This document shows positions 1 through 8,655 of a stretch of 53,923 nt of DNA, piece by piece. Position 1 is the stretch's first letter, and the number at the start of each line of letters is the position of its first letter. The notes under the pieces were generated by a model. It saw only the letters and a program-made list of their open reading frames with translations. It had not been told where the DNA came from and did not search any database. The DNA is taken from contig NZ_JAAGPR010000048.1 in assembly GCF_017104965.1 (NCBI RefSeq), positions 1 to 53,923 on the forward strand, written 5' to 3'. A program made the position numbers and the translations under genes. The stretch comes from Paraburkholderia sp. Ac-20340. Its GTDB lineage: Bacteria > Pseudomonadota > Gammaproteobacteria > Burkholderiales > Burkholderiaceae.

Positions 1-46
1 CAAATTCCAGACGCAGATTCATGGTGTCTCTCGGGTTCCACGGCAT
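1..46 (-). CDS. IS481-like transposase, N-terminal fragment (window edge)
   Basis: Reading leftward from ATG at 46 gives the first 15 residues, MPWNPRDTMNLRLEF, before the sequence ends. An internal ATG at 22 could also be the start. The peptide resembles the beginning of IS481-family transposases of beta-proteobacteria (a short MPW... leader before the first helix of the DNA-binding region), which is recall and not a search result. The truncation is due to the window edge and not to a mutation. An identical fragment lies on the plus strand at the right end. Confidence 0.5.
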   Translation of the reverse strand, partial: MPWNPRDTMNLRLEF

Positions 47-146
47 GGCCGGCTCCAGACGATTCACTTGTCCGAAGTGTTACCCATGTCTCCGTACACC
101 TGTTACCCATGTCTCCAGTCCATACACAGCGGCAAAGAAAAGTAGG
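1..146 (-). mobile_element. 5' end of an insertion sequence (IS481-like), left copy, cut by the window edge
   Basis: Positions 1-90 are the exact reverse complement of the last 90 bases of the window. The match continues to position 146 with five mismatches (91, 95, 108, 128, 131). Within it, a 13-base unit TGTTACCCATGTC occurs twice (78-90 and 102-114), as is common at the ends of IS481-type elements of Burkholderia and Xanthomonas. The element points outward, so only its 5' terminal region and the first transposase codons are inside. The last ~20 bases (about 127-146) may be flanking intergenic repeat rather than IS. The family assignment is from memory of similar sequences. Confidence 0.65.
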
Positions 147-315
147 CAAAAGAAAGCCGCTCACACCGCTAGTGTGACGCAGTTGGCAAACCGCCTTTTA
201 GGGGGAATGGTATAGGCGCATCCGGTCCCCCGCACCATACCACTCAGTGACAAGGCGCCCGCACATCCGGCGGCGCTGCGCGCGCCGTGGGGTATAACCG
301 GTAATTCCGCCGTGG

Positions 316-350
316 GCATAGCCGGCAAACCATCGGTTTGCCGGCTATGC
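316..350. terminator. 16-bp perfect hairpin downstream of the dehydrogenase operon
   Basis: Arms 316-331 and 335-350 are perfectly complementary (GCATAGCCGGCAAACC) with a 3-base loop. It sits 8 bases past the stop codon of the cytochrome gene, where a terminator of the leftward operon is expected. No T-run follows on the minus strand, so it may act as a 3' end stabiliser instead. The remaining bases 147-315 show no gene I can support. Confidence 0.5.
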
Positions 351-357
351 TGCACTC

Positions 358-1674
358 TTACTGCTTTGCCTCGATTCCCATCTGATTGCGTACGCGCTTC
401 ACGTCGCTCGCCGTCACCGCGCTTGCGTCGTTGCCCCACGCCGTTCGCACGAAGGTCGCCAGTTGCGCGATTTCGTCGTCGTCGTAGCGCCATGCGAACG
501 GCGGCATCGCCAGCGGTGCCGGTGCCGATGCCGTCGACGGCAATCGCGAGCCCGCCAGAATGACCGCGATCAGCGAGTCGGGATGCTTCGCCAGTACCGA
601 TGGATTGTTCGCCAGTGACGGGAATACGCGCGCTGCGCCTTCGCCATTCTGACGATGGCAGGCCGCGCAGCTATCCATGTAGATGCGCGCGCCAACTTCG
701 TTGGCGTGGCCCGTCATGATCGACGTTAGCGTGGCGTCGTCGGCCTTGTATGCCGGCGCGCCAGCTTCGTCCGAAAGCGGCGTGAGGCTCTTCAGGTAGA
801 CCGCGATCGCGTGCAGGTCGGTGTCGCTCAGGTACTGCGTGCTGTGCTCGACCACTTCGCCCATCGGCCCCGTCACAGCCGAATGCGCCGTGCGGCCCGT
901 CTTCAGCAGCGCGACGATATCGGCTTCGTTCCACTCGCCCAGACCCGTGCCCTTGTCGGCGCGCAGGTTGACCGGCGAACTGCCGTCGATGCGTGCGCCC
1001 GAGAGGTAACGCGCGCTCGATCCGTCCAGATCGAGTTCCTGGAAGCCCACGCCGCGCGGCGTGTGGCAGGTGCCGCAGTGCGCGAGACCTTGCACCAGGT
1101 ACGCGCCGCGATTCCATTCGATGCTATGCGCGCTGTCCTGCTTGTAGCGCGTGTCGTCGTGGAAGACGCGGTTCCAGTAGGCGAGCGGCCAGCGCGTGTC
1201 GAGCGGCCACGGAATATCCGCCGGCTGGTTCGGCTGCGGCGATGCGCTCACGCCCGAGGTGAAGTACGCATAGAGGTCGCGCAGGTCGCTGTCGCTCACC
1301 TTCGCATACGACGTATAGGGCATCGCCGGATACAGGTGGCGTCCGCCCGGCGTCACGCCTTCGCGCATCGCCAGCGCGAAGTCTTCGAAGCTCCAGTTGC
1401 CAATGCCGTGCGTCTTGTCCGGCGTGATGTTGGTCGAATAGACCGCGCCCAGCGGCGTCGACAGCGGCACGCCGCCTGCGAACGGCGCGCCGCCCTTCGA
1501 GGTATGGCAGGCCATGCAGTCGCCCGCACGTGCGAGATATTCGCCGTGCGCGGCGTTGCCCGGCGCGCTCAGCGCCTGGGCGTCGATCGTCAGGCTCGGC
1601 TTGATCAGGCTGCCGGCCCACAGGCCGCCCACGACCACGACGGCCGCGGCGATTGCTACGGTAAGTTTGCGCAT
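358..1674 (-). CDS. Triheme cytochrome c subunit of a membrane-bound FAD-dependent sugar/sugar-acid dehydrogenase
   Basis: The 438-residue protein has an N-terminal hydrophobic segment (about residues 5-25) serving as signal or anchor. It carries three CXXCH heme c motifs: CMACH at 53-57, CGTCH at 200-204 and CAACH at 336-340. In the gluconate, fructose, sorbitol and FAD-glucose dehydrogenases this subunit takes electrons from the flavoprotein in the periplasm and passes them to ubiquinone. It is the last gene of a three-gene leftward operon, 13 bases after the GMC subunit, an order (small, large, cytochrome) known from the Burkholderia cepacia FAD-glucose dehydrogenase. Length is normal for the family. 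The sugar substrate cannot be read from this subunit. Confidence 0.9.
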   Translation of the reverse strand: MRKLTVAIAAAVVVVGGLWAGSLIKPSLTIDAQALSAPGNAAHGEYLARAGDCMACHTSKGGAPFAGGVPLSTPLGAVYSTNITPDKTHGIGNWSFEDFALAMREGVTPGGRHLYPAMPYTSYAKVSDSDLRDLYAYFTSGVSASPQPNQPADIPWPLDTRWPLAYWNRVFHDDTRYKQDSAHSIEWNRGAYLVQGLAHCGTCHTPRGVGFQELDLDGSSARYLSGARIDGSSPVNLRADKGTGLGEWNEADIVALLKTGRTAHSAVTGPMGEVVEHSTQYLSDTDLHAIAVYLKSLTPLSDEAGAPAYKADDATLTSIMTGHANEVGARIYMDSCAACHRQNGEGAARVFPSLANNPSVLAKHPDSLIAVILAGSRLPSTASAPAPLAMPPFAWRYDDDEIAQLATFVRTAWGNDASAVTASDVKRVRNQMGIEAKQ

Positions 1675-1687
1675 GTCGTGTGGCTCC

Positions 1688-3466
1688 TCAAACCTGGACC
1701 ATCGGGCCGGGGTTCTTCAAATAACGCTCGCGGATATTCGCGGCCGCCCAATAAGCGAGGCCGCCCACGAGACCCGTCGGGTTGTAGCCGATGCCGTGCG
1801 CGAATACGCTCGCGCCCAGCACGAATACGTTCGACACGTCCCAGCTCTGCAGGTATTTGTTGACCACCGAGGTCTTCGGATCGGCGCCCATCGACGTGCC
1901 GCCGTTCACGTGCGTGCTCTGGTACGCGCGCGTGTCCCAATGCGCGCCCGGCTTCAGAATGCGGCCCGAAATGCTCTTCGGGTTCATCTGCTTGCCGATC
2001 TCCATCATCTTGCCGGCCACGTATTCCGAGGCGCGCAGGTCGTTGTCCTGCCAGTCGAGCGTGATGCGCAGCAGCGGTTCGCCGTAGGCGTCCTTGTAGG
2101 TCGGATCGAGGTCGGCGAAGCAGCCGCGATACGCCATGTTGCTGATCTGCGATTCGATACGGCCGGTGTGCAGGAAGTTATCGGATACCGCCTGTTTCCA
2201 TTCGCTGCCCCACTTGGGCGTGCCTTTGGGCAGCGGAATGCCGCGCACCGGACCATTGCCGGTCTGACGACCCCAGATAATGCCGCCGCCGATAAAGCCA
2301 AGCGGGCCGTGATCAAAGTTGTCCGCGTTGAACTCTTCGATCGCCTGGCCGCCGCCGCCCGCGCCCATGAACTGGTTGATGTAGACGTCCTTGTCCCAGA
2401 ACATGTTGACGCTGTTGAGCACCTGGTAGCAGAAGTTGCGGCCCACGGTGCCTTCGCCGGTATCGACGTTGTACGGCTTGCCAATCTTCGACGACAGCAT
2501 CAGGCGAATGTTGTGCAACTGGAATGCGCCCAGCACGACCATATTGGCGGGCTGGAATACTTCGTTACCCTGAGCATCGATATAGGTGACGCCGGTGGCC
2601 TGCTTGCCGTCCTTGTCCAGTTCGACGCGCAGCACGTGCGAATTCACGCGCAGTTCGAAATTGGGCTTGCGCAGCAGCGCCGGAATGATCGCGGTTTGCG
2701 GCGATGCCTTCGAATAATTCAGGCAGCCGTAATCGCTACAGAAACCGCAGAAGTTGCACGGTCCGAGCTGGCAGCCATATTCGTTCTGATACGCGCCCGA
2801 CGCATTGCCGGCAGGCAGCGCGAACGGCTTGTAACCGAGTTCGCGCGCGGCCTTGGCGAACAGGCGCCCGGTCGGGTGATCGGGCAGCGGCGGCAGCGGG
2901 AATTCGCGCGAGCGATACGCTTCGAACGGATTGCCGCCTTCCTGCGGTTTGCCCTTGATATTGCCCGCACGGCCCGAGGTGCCGCACACATATTCCCAGC
3001 GGTCGAAATGCGGTTCGAGTTCGTCATAGGTGACGCCCCAATCCTGCAGTTGCATGCCTTCGGGAATGAACTTCTCGCCATAGCGTTCTTTCACGCGGCT
3101 ATGCAGGCGCAGTTCGTCCGGCATCACGCGCGACTGCACGCCCGACCAGTGCGTGCCTGCTCCGCCCACGCCTTCGCCCGGTTTGAACGAGCCGATCTGG
3201 CGATAGGGCAGAGCCGTATCGTCCTTGCTATGGCGCGTGGTGACCGTGGTCTTGGAGAGATTCTGCAGGAGCGCATTGCGCGCCGAGTATTTGATTTCGT
3301 CGACGATCTGCGGATACGCGAAATTCGGAATCGTGTCGCGACCGTCGCCGCGTTCGAGCGCAACCACTTCCAGGCCCGCGCTGCACAGTTCCATCGCCAT
3401 GATCGAGCCGGTCCAGCCGAAGCCGACAATGACCGCGTCTACCGGTTTTTTCTTGATTGTTGCCAT
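1688..3466 (-). CDS. FAD-dependent GMC-type dehydrogenase, catalytic subunit (gluconate/sugar dehydrogenase-like)
   Basis: 592 residues, start ATG at 3466, 5 bases after the small-subunit stop. The FAD-binding motif GFGWTG lies at residues 15-20, followed by an acidic strand end (ALERG). A cysteine cluster with spacing C-x5-C-x2-C-x2-C-x4-C (near residues 235-252, in CQLGPCNFCGFCSDYGC) sits where the related FAD-glucose dehydrogenase binds a [3Fe-4S] cluster. The C-terminal part has the GMC catalytic histidine (THVNGG) and asparagine (NPTG) motifs. It oxidises a sugar or sugar acid in the periplasm; it has no signal of its own and is presumably exported by riding with the Tat-signal small subunit. 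At 592 residues it is nearer gluconate 2-dehydrogenase than glucose dehydrogenase, but the substrate is inferred only. Confidence 0.9.
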   Translation of the reverse strand: MATIKKKPVDAVIVGFGWTGSIMAMELCSAGLEVVALERGDGRDTIPNFAYPQIVDEIKYSARNALLQNLSKTTVTTRHSKDDTALPYRQIGSFKPGEGVGGAGTHWSGVQSRVMPDELRLHSRVKERYGEKFIPEGMQLQDWGVTYDELEPHFDRWEYVCGTSGRAGNIKGKPQEGGNPFEAYRSREFPLPPLPDHPTGRLFAKAARELGYKPFALPAGNASGAYQNEYGCQLGPCNFCGFCSDYGCLNYSKASPQTAIIPALLRKPNFELRVNSHVLRVELDKDGKQATGVTYIDAQGNEVFQPANMVVLGAFQLHNIRLMLSSKIGKPYNVDTGEGTVGRNFCYQVLNSVNMFWDKDVYINQFMGAGGGGQAIEEFNADNFDHGPLGFIGGGIIWGRQTGNGPVRGIPLPKGTPKWGSEWKQAVSDNFLHTGRIESQISNMAYRGCFADLDPTYKDAYGEPLLRITLDWQDNDLRASEYVAGKMMEIGKQMNPKSISGRILKPGAHWDTRAYQSTHVNGGTSMGADPKTSVVNKYLQSWDVSNVFVLGASVFAHGIGYNPTGLVGGLAYWAAANIRERYLKNPGPMVQV

Positions 3467-3471
3467 GCTGC

Positions 3472-4203
3472 TTAACCCCGCTTGCCGTACTGGCTGACCG
3501 GACCGTACGGATACGGTTTCGATTCGCTGACCCATTCGACGTAATCCGCGCGTGCGCCCGGATAGCCGATCATCTTCCACGAGCCCATGTCCTTGTTGCC
3601 GCCGTACATCGGGTCGCCGAAGAAGCCTTCCATGGTGTTCTTGAGCAGGAAGCCGCTGAAGAACGATTTCATGTTGAAGTCGTCCTGGATCTTGCCGCCT
3701 TCGACTTCCTTCAGGAATGCGATCTGTTTTTCCTTGTCGAGCTGCGCAAAAGTCTTGCCGCCGAAATGCGCCTTGCAATACGTGTCGATGGCGCGAATGC
3801 CCAGGCGGTATTGTTCCTTCGGCGTGAGCTTCGACTGATAGCCGAATTCCGGCGCGCCCTTCTGGAACGGGCCGCTCATGTACCAGCGCGAGGCGTCGCC
3901 GTAACCGGTCTGCAGTTGACGGTCGATGTATTGCGGCACGCCCAGTTCGACGGCGCCGGGGCCGACCTTGTCCTTGGGAATCAGGCAGTCGCACGCGGCG
4001 TTCACGAAGGCCCATTCGTCGGGCGTGAAAAAGCCGGGCTGATAGTGCTCCTGGGCGGGGGTATCGGGCGGCGGCGCGGAGCGTTTGATTTCGTCCGCGG
4101 TGGGGCGCAGCACGGCAGAAGCCGTGCCGACGGCGGCAACGGGCACGATCGCAATCGATCCTTTAAGGAACGAGCGACGGCCCGCCTTGTCTGGCGATGT
4201 CAT
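3472..4203 (-). CDS. Small (gamma) subunit of the FAD-dependent dehydrogenase, Tat-exported
   Basis: 243 residues. ATG at 4203 is chosen because the twin-arginine signal (RRSFLKG, about residues 9-15) then lies at the N terminus and is followed by a hydrophobic stretch. Earlier in-frame starts (up to 4284) would bury it behind an unlikely arginine-rich leader. The rest matches the gluconate 2-dehydrogenase subunit 3 family, whose known role is to chaperone the flavoprotein and carry it through the Tat system. It is the first gene of the operon, and the next gene starts 5 bases after its stop. Confidence 0.88.
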   Translation of the reverse strand: MTSPDKAGRRSFLKGSIAIVPVAAVGTASAVLRPTADEIKRSAPPPDTPAQEHYQPGFFTPDEWAFVNAACDCLIPKDKVGPGAVELGVPQYIDRQLQTGYGDASRWYMSGPFQKGAPEFGYQSKLTPKEQYRLGIRAIDTYCKAHFGGKTFAQLDKEKQIAFLKEVEGGKIQDDFNMKSFFSGFLLKNTMEGFFGDPMYGGNKDMGSWKMIGYPGARADYVEWVSESKPYPYGPVSQYGKRG

Positions 4204-4250
4204 AAGGAAGGGGACTCCAGCATGTGGCGCTGATGCGCTTGTGATACATA

Positions 4251-4291
4251 GGGCGCGCGGCCGCTCGCGCAAAGCGAGCCGCAACGCGCCC
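4251..4291. terminator. GC-rich nested hairpin between the chemoreceptor and the dehydrogenase operon
   Basis: Outer arms GGGCGCG (4251-4257) and CGCGCCC (4285-4291) enclose an inner stem GCTCGC/GCGAGC with a 5-base loop. It lies 34 bases past the leftward chemoreceptor stop, as a terminator would, and just upstream of the dehydrogenase operon. No T-run is present. Confidence 0.4.
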
Positions 4292-4324
4292 GGAGAACGG
4301 GGAAACCGGAACGCCGTGAAGGCG

Positions 4325-5860
4325 TCAGGCCACCCGGAAAACCTGCACGGTGTTGCTGAGCTTGTTCGACTGCGTGTCGAGCGCTTGCGCGGCGGCAGTG
4401 ACCTGCTCGACCAGTGCCGCGTTCTGCTGCGTGACTTCGTCCATCTGCGTCACGGCCGTGTCGACCTGTTCGATACCGCTTTGCTGTTGTTCGGATGCCG
4501 AAGCAATTTCGTTCATGATCGCCGTGACGCGCTCGACCGCGGTATGCAGTTCCGACATCGTCGCACCCGCCGACGACACCAGTTCCGTGCCGTGCGAGAC
4601 GGTCTGCACCGAGTTCGCGATCAGATCCTTGATTTCCTTGGCTGCGGCGGCGGAGCGCTGCGCAAGCGAGCGCACTTCGCTGGCGACCACGGCGAAGCCG
4701 CGTCCCTGTTCGCCTGCGCGGGCCGCTTCGACGGCCGCGTTGAGCGCAAGAATATTGGTCTGGAACGCGATGCCTTCTATCAGCGCGGTGATGTCCGAAA
4801 TCTTGCGCGAGCTGCCTTCGATTTCGCCCATCGTGTGCACCACGCGCTGCACCATGTCGCTGCCGCGCGTGGCAACGTTTGCGGCGGTTTGCGCAAGATC
4901 GCTGCCGGTGCGGGCGTTGTCCGTGTTCTGCTTCACGGCCGAGGTGAGTTCGTTCATGCTGGCGGCCGTTTCCTGCAGCGACGCCGCCTGTTCTTCGGTA
5001 CGCGCCGAAAGATCGATCATGCCCGCAGCGATCTGGCGCGTGGCGACCGAGACCGACTCGCTGCCCGAGCGCACCGAGCCCGTCACATTGCCGAGTTCGA
5101 TACGGGTCTTTTCGATGCTTTCCAGCAGCAGCCCCATTTCGTCATTTCGTTGCGCGCGCACCGTCTGGCTGAGATTGCCCGAGGAGATTTCCTGCAGGCT
5201 TTCCAGTGCGTAGTTGAGGGGATTCATGATCGCACGGCGCAGCAGCACCCAGCCGAGACCTGCAGAAACCAGACCCAGCACCACCATCACGCCGCTGATC
5301 GTCGAGAACAGATAGAAGTTCGATTCGGCTTCTTCGTAGCGCGTCTTCGCGTTCTCGTACAGATGCTTTTTGACCTCGTTATTCGCCGCGCTCATCTTGC
5401 TGTAGAGATCGGAGAGCTGCGTCATCGCGATGTTGTCGGCGGTTTCCTTGTCGCCCGACTGCAGCGCCTTGGTGAACGCGGAGACGGCGTCGCGCATGGC
5501 CGTGCGGCGCTCGGTCGTCTTTGCGATCAACGGCAGTTCGTCGGGTTCGTGCGGCATCTGCTGGAACTTGCCCCACCACTCGTCGGAGTTCTTGAAGAAG
5601 CCGGCGGCGCGATCGATCTGGTCGGGCACGCTCGACGCTTCGGGGTGCAGCGCTACGCGGTCGAGCACGAGGCGCGTGCGCGCGATGTAGATCTCGGCGT
5701 TGTCGATCGCCGTGGATTCGGCGAGCTTGTTGCGATAGGTGTCGCGATTGGCGCTATTGGCCTTTTCCGTGCTGATGAAGCCCAGCACACCGGAGATGGT
5801 GAGCAGGGCGGCGAGAAGTGCAAAGGTGAGTGCGATACGCGCTCGAATAGTGAGTGTCAT
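4325..5860 (-). CDS. Methyl-accepting chemotaxis protein (Tar/Tsr-like topology)
   Basis: 511 residues. A first membrane helix (about residues 10-30) is followed by a ~150-residue periplasmic four-helix-type sensor region, a second membrane helix (about 190-212), a HAMP region and the long signalling hairpin. The tip motif (EGIAFQTNILALNAAVEAAR, about residues 355-375) that binds CheA/CheW is intact. The protein signals ligand occupancy to the flagellar chemotaxis kinase. No C-terminal NWETF-like CheR tether is visible; the end reads TVQVFRVA. It is transcribed alone, leftward. The ligand cannot be deduced from the sensor region. Confidence 0.93.
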   Translation of the reverse strand: MTLTIRARIALTFALLAALLTISGVLGFISTEKANSANRDTYRNKLAESTAIDNAEIYIARTRLVLDRVALHPEASSVPDQIDRAAGFFKNSDEWWGKFQQMPHEPDELPLIAKTTERRTAMRDAVSAFTKALQSGDKETADNIAMTQLSDLYSKMSAANNEVKKHLYENAKTRYEEAESNFYLFSTISGVMVVLGLVSAGLGWVLLRRAIMNPLNYALESLQEISSGNLSQTVRAQRNDEMGLLLESIEKTRIELGNVTGSVRSGSESVSVATRQIAAGMIDLSARTEEQAASLQETAASMNELTSAVKQNTDNARTGSDLAQTAANVATRGSDMVQRVVHTMGEIEGSSRKISDITALIEGIAFQTNILALNAAVEAARAGEQGRGFAVVASEVRSLAQRSAAAAKEIKDLIANSVQTVSHGTELVSSAGATMSELHTAVERVTAIMNEIASASEQQQSGIEQVDTAVTQMDEVTQQNAALVEQVTAAAQALDTQSNKLSNTVQVFRVA

Positions 5861-6276
5861 GCGTCTGTACCGGTTTGACCAAGGATGACGCTGCGCAGTG
5901 ACCGGCTTGCTGAGACGTGGGTGGCTGCGGGCGTACCTCTCTCATAACGTCATTTGTCTGACTATATTTAGGGCGCATATCAAAATTTTTAAGAAAGCAC
6001 TGAAAAATGCTTTGCAATCAGTCTGTAAGGGCGCTGAAAATTTTCATCTTGTGCGGCGATCAGGTGACTTCGAGGGGCTAGATGACGCATTTCTGGTGCT
6101 TTCTTACCGGAAATTACCTGAGCGCAGCTTGTCTCGAATGGCGTCTATTTTTCTGTTTATGTGGAAAATGATTCAATAAGGCGCTCAATTATCAATTCTG
6201 GCGGCGGGTCGCAGAATGCATTCATACGCACTGCACGACGCGTCGAACCCTCCGACTCTCTCTGCCAGGAACCGTC
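5861..6276. other. Intergenic region between two divergent genes, AT-rich in part
   Basis: About 416 bases that should hold the leftward chemoreceptor promoter and the rightward promoter of the exported SnoaL-like gene. Bases ~5940-6180 are markedly AT-richer than the flanks. I looked for a sigma-28 type promoter ahead of the chemoreceptor and did not find a convincing one. The open frames here have poor codon use and no ribosome-binding sites. Confidence 0.4.
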
Positions 6277-6819
6277 ATGAAAGCCACGCTTGCTCTTACC
6301 GCCGCCGCCCTGATCCTTGCCGCCAGTCAGGCGCAGGCCGCCGGCGCAACCGATACCAACCTCGTCCAGCCGCACGAACTGATCGTCGATAAAAGCTTGC
6401 CCGCGCAACAGGTTGAGCAACAGATCCATGCCGCGCGTCTCTACGACACCTTCTGGAGTACGGGCGACGAAGCGCAGGCGCGCGCCGCGCTCGCGCCGGA
6501 CTTCACGGACCGCACGCTGCCTGCCGGGCGTGCGCAAGGTATCGCGGGGCCGCTCGCTGCATCGAAGGTCTTTCACGCCGCGGTGCCCGACGTTCACGCC
6601 GATGTCGAGCAGATGATCGTCGCTGGCGATCGTGTGATCACGCATCTGCGCTTCACGGGGCATTTCACGGGCACGTTCAACGGCGTGCAGGGCAAGGGCC
6701 AGACGGTGGATTTCATTGCCACCGATATCTATCGCATTCGCGACGGCAAGATTGCCGATAACTGGCATCTCGAAGATAACCTGACTTTCCTGCAGCAACT
6801 GGGTGTCGTTGCCCGGTGA
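6277..6819 (+). CDS. Exported SnoaL-like / ester cyclase family protein
   Basis: 180 residues with a clear signal peptide (MKATLALTAAALILAASQAQA, cleavage near residue 22) after an AGGAA ribosome-binding site. The mature part (about residues 50-175) matches the SnoaL-like small alpha+beta barrel: a helix with ARLYDTFW, the PDFTDRT and GPLAASKVFHAAVPDVHADVEQMIVAGDRVITH pattern, and a terminal DIYRIRDGKIADNWHLEDN motif. Members include polyketide cyclases, but most small ones have no known reaction. Export is less common for the family. It stands alone, with a strong hairpin 11 bases after the stop. Substrate unknown. Confidence 0.8.
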   Translation: MKATLALTAAALILAASQAQAAGATDTNLVQPHELIVDKSLPAQQVEQQIHAARLYDTFWSTGDEAQARAALAPDFTDRTLPAGRAQGIAGPLAASKVFHAAVPDVHADVEQMIVAGDRVITHLRFTGHFTGTFNGVQGKGQTVDFIATDIYRIRDGKIADNWHLEDNLTFLQQLGVVAR

Positions 6820-6830
6820 ATGGAATAAGG

Positions 6831-6859
6831 CGCGCCATGGAATCAGTTTCCATGGCGCG
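6831..6859. terminator. 12-bp perfect hairpin after the SnoaL-like gene
   Basis: Arms 6831-6842 (CGCGCCATGGAA) and 6848-6859 pair perfectly around a TCAGT loop. It begins 11 bases past the stop. A T-run is absent, so termination strength is uncertain. Confidence 0.5.
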
Positions 6860-7260
6860 GCTTATGCAGTTGCTGCGCATCGAAGTTCGAAGTTTTTAAA
6901 TCACTCGTTGAGTGCGATTCAAATCGCATTTAAAGGGAATGAATTGCCTGTGGATGCATCGGTGCCTGCTCGGGATCAGCAAAATGTGCCGTGTATAAGG
7001 GCTCAGAAAGGGCGTTTCGAAGCGAAATCGATGTGATGTAAAAAATGCCTTTAAAGACCGATTGAGCATGAATGGCAGAAGCAATTACGCGATGCTATTC
7101 ACGATGAATAATCAATCTGTAACAGAATGTAATTGCGCTCAACGTAATGTGACATTGTTCGTATAAATAAAGTGTCGATTCACTGGATAATCGATAGTGT
7201 TCACTTCCCCGTAGTCCGATGCTATTCGCTTGATTGAAGCCGCATGCAGGAGCAAGGTCG
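6860..7260. other. AT-rich regulatory stretch ahead of the pilus operon
   Basis: About 400 bases, clearly AT-richer than the surrounding genes, with no convincing gene. The last ~100 bases must hold the pilus promoter; TTGTTCG...TATAAATAAAG around 7155-7172 is a loose candidate. AT-rich DNA upstream of fimbrial genes is often a target of H-NS-type silencers, which is an inference here. A ribosome-binding site AGGAG lies at ~7247-7251 before the ATG at 7261. Confidence 0.4.
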
Positions 7261-7797
7261 ATGAAACGAACCAACCTGATCGCTACCGCCGTCGCTGTGC
7301 AGATTGCCTTGATGCCGGTCGCGCCGCTCGTTCCGTTAGCTCAGGCCGCCGTCTATTCGAACGGCACCGCCACCGCCACATTCAACGTCACGCTGACATT
7401 GCAGGCCAATTGCGCGATCTCCGCCAATCCCTTGAGCTTCGGCACGAATGGCGTGCTGGGCACGGCGATCAACCAGCAGACCACGTTGAGCGTCACCTGC
7501 ACGAACACGACGCCCTATAACGTGGGCCTCGACGGCGGCAACGTCACGGGCTCCAGCGTCACGAGCCGCTTGATGGCAGGCACGGCTACCGGCAACACCA
7601 CCACGACCGTGGGCTTCCAGCTCTATCAGGATGCGGGCCGCACGACGATCTGGGGTAACACGCAGGGCACCAATACGGTGGCCGGCACCGGCAGCGGTTC
7701 GGCGCAAACGCTTACGGTCTACGGCCAGGTGCCCGTGCAGACCACGCCGAAGCCGGATACCTACCAGACAACGGTCACCGCGACGGTCTACTTTTGA
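7261..7797 (+). CDS. Spore coat U domain pilin, probable main subunit of a Csu-type pilus
   Basis: 178 residues. ATG at 7261 is preferred to an in-frame ATG at 7234 because of AGGAG about 10 bases before it and because the signal peptide then starts properly (KRTNLIATAVAVQ..., cleavage after AQA near residue 29). The mature protein is a single SCPU domain: paired cysteines (LQANCAIS and LSVTCTN), a glycine/threonine-rich beta-sandwich, and a terminal donor-type strand ending TVTATVYF. In archaic chaperone-usher systems (Csu of Acinetobacter) such proteins polymerise by donor-strand exchange. First gene of a four-gene operon; the next start overlaps its stop. Confidence 0.85.
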   Translation: MKRTNLIATAVAVQIALMPVAPLVPLAQAAVYSNGTATATFNVTLTLQANCAISANPLSFGTNGVLGTAINQQTTLSVTCTNTTPYNVGLDGGNVTGSSVTSRLMAGTATGNTTTTVGFQLYQDAGRTTIWGNTQGTNTVAGTGSGSAQTLTVYGQVPVQTTPKPDTYQTTVTATVYF

Positions 7798-8579
7798 AGC
7801 GCAGGCTCGCTGTGCACGCCGCGACGGCTGCTGCGAGGGCCATCGCGGCGGCGTTGCCGTGGGCGCTCGCCGCTCACGGCGCCATGGCCGCGACCTTGCA
7901 GATATCGCCGGTCACGATCGAGTTTTCGGCGGGCGAGGCGGCGACCGGGCTGACCCTGCGCAATCCCGGCGATACGCCGCTTTACGGTCAGGTGCGCGTG
8001 TTCCAGTGGAGCGAGGCGCAGGGCGACGACGTGCTCACGCCCACGGGCGAGGTCATCGCGAGTCCGCCGCTCATCGAGATCGCGCCGCATAGCGATCAGC
8101 TCGTGCGGCTGGTGCGTGCGAACGCCTCGGCGCCGCCGCAGGGCGCAAGCGCTGCCGCTGCGATCGAGCAGAGCTACCGCATCCTGATCGACGAACTGCC
8201 TGCGCCGGGCTCGCCGGGTGCGGAAGGCGTGACGATCCGGCTGCGCTATTCGGTGCCGGTATTCGTCGATGGGCCGGGCGGTTCGGTGGCGCGGCCTCTG
8301 CTTGCCTGGCGTCTCGTGCGCGGTCCGCAAGGCTATGCGTTGCGCGCCGATAACGCCGGCACGAAGCGTGCGCAGATCGCGGCGGTGTCGTTATTCGACG
8401 ATGCCGGTCATCACTGGGATGTCACGCACGGGCTGCTCGGCTATGCGCTTGCGCGGCAGAGCCGCCAGTGGAATGTGCCGGTGCCCGCCGATACGAAATT
8501 CGGCGGCCAGCTCAAGGTGCGAGCGACGGTCAACACCTTGCCGCTCGAAGGAACCGTGTCGATCGAGCAGGGAGGCTGA
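7794..8579 (+). CDS. Periplasmic pilus chaperone (PapD/CsuC-like)
   Basis: 261 residues from a TTG start at 7794 whose bases overlap the pilin stop (TTGA), indicating translational coupling. A signal peptide ends near residue 32 (AHGAMA). Two Ig-like domains follow: the first with ISPVTIEFSAGEAATGLTLRNPG and the basic segment around SDQLVRLVRA that holds the subunit C terminus in this family; the second from about residue 165. It folds and caps SCPU pilins in the periplasm and hands them to the usher. The 76-base gap to the usher gene is larger than other gaps in the operon. No ATG or GTG gives a better start. Confidence 0.88.
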   Translation: MKRRLAVHAATAAARAIAAALPWALAAHGAMAATLQISPVTIEFSAGEAATGLTLRNPGDTPLYGQVRVFQWSEAQGDDVLTPTGEVIASPPLIEIAPHSDQLVRLVRANASAPPQGASAAAAIEQSYRILIDELPAPGSPGAEGVTIRLRYSVPVFVDGPGGSVARPLLAWRLVRGPQGYALRADNAGTKRAQIAAVSLFDDAGHHWDVTHGLLGYALARQSRQWNVPVPADTKFGGQLKVRATVNTLPLEGTVSIEQGG

Positions 8580-8655
8580 GCGTAGCGAGGGCTCGTCGGC
8601 GCACGCGTCACCATGCGGCGCGCGCCGGAGGACAGCATGAAACGAACGACGAAGA

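Noticed and set aside
811..1863. 350-residue plus-strand frame opposite the cytochrome gene
   Set aside because: Arginine- and alanine-rich antisense product of a high-GC gene with no domain motif; the minus strand has three heme motifs.
1514..3475. 653-residue plus-strand frame opposite the GMC dehydrogenase
   Set aside because: No ribosome-binding site or motif; the opposite strand has FAD and catalytic motifs.
5861..5990. Sigma-28 flagellar promoter ahead of the chemoreceptor
   Set aside because: No TAAA-N15-GCCGATAA match was found on the minus strand.
5898..6179. 93-residue frame in the AT-rich gap before the SnoaL-like gene
   Set aside because: No ribosome-binding site, poor codon use, no recognisable domain.
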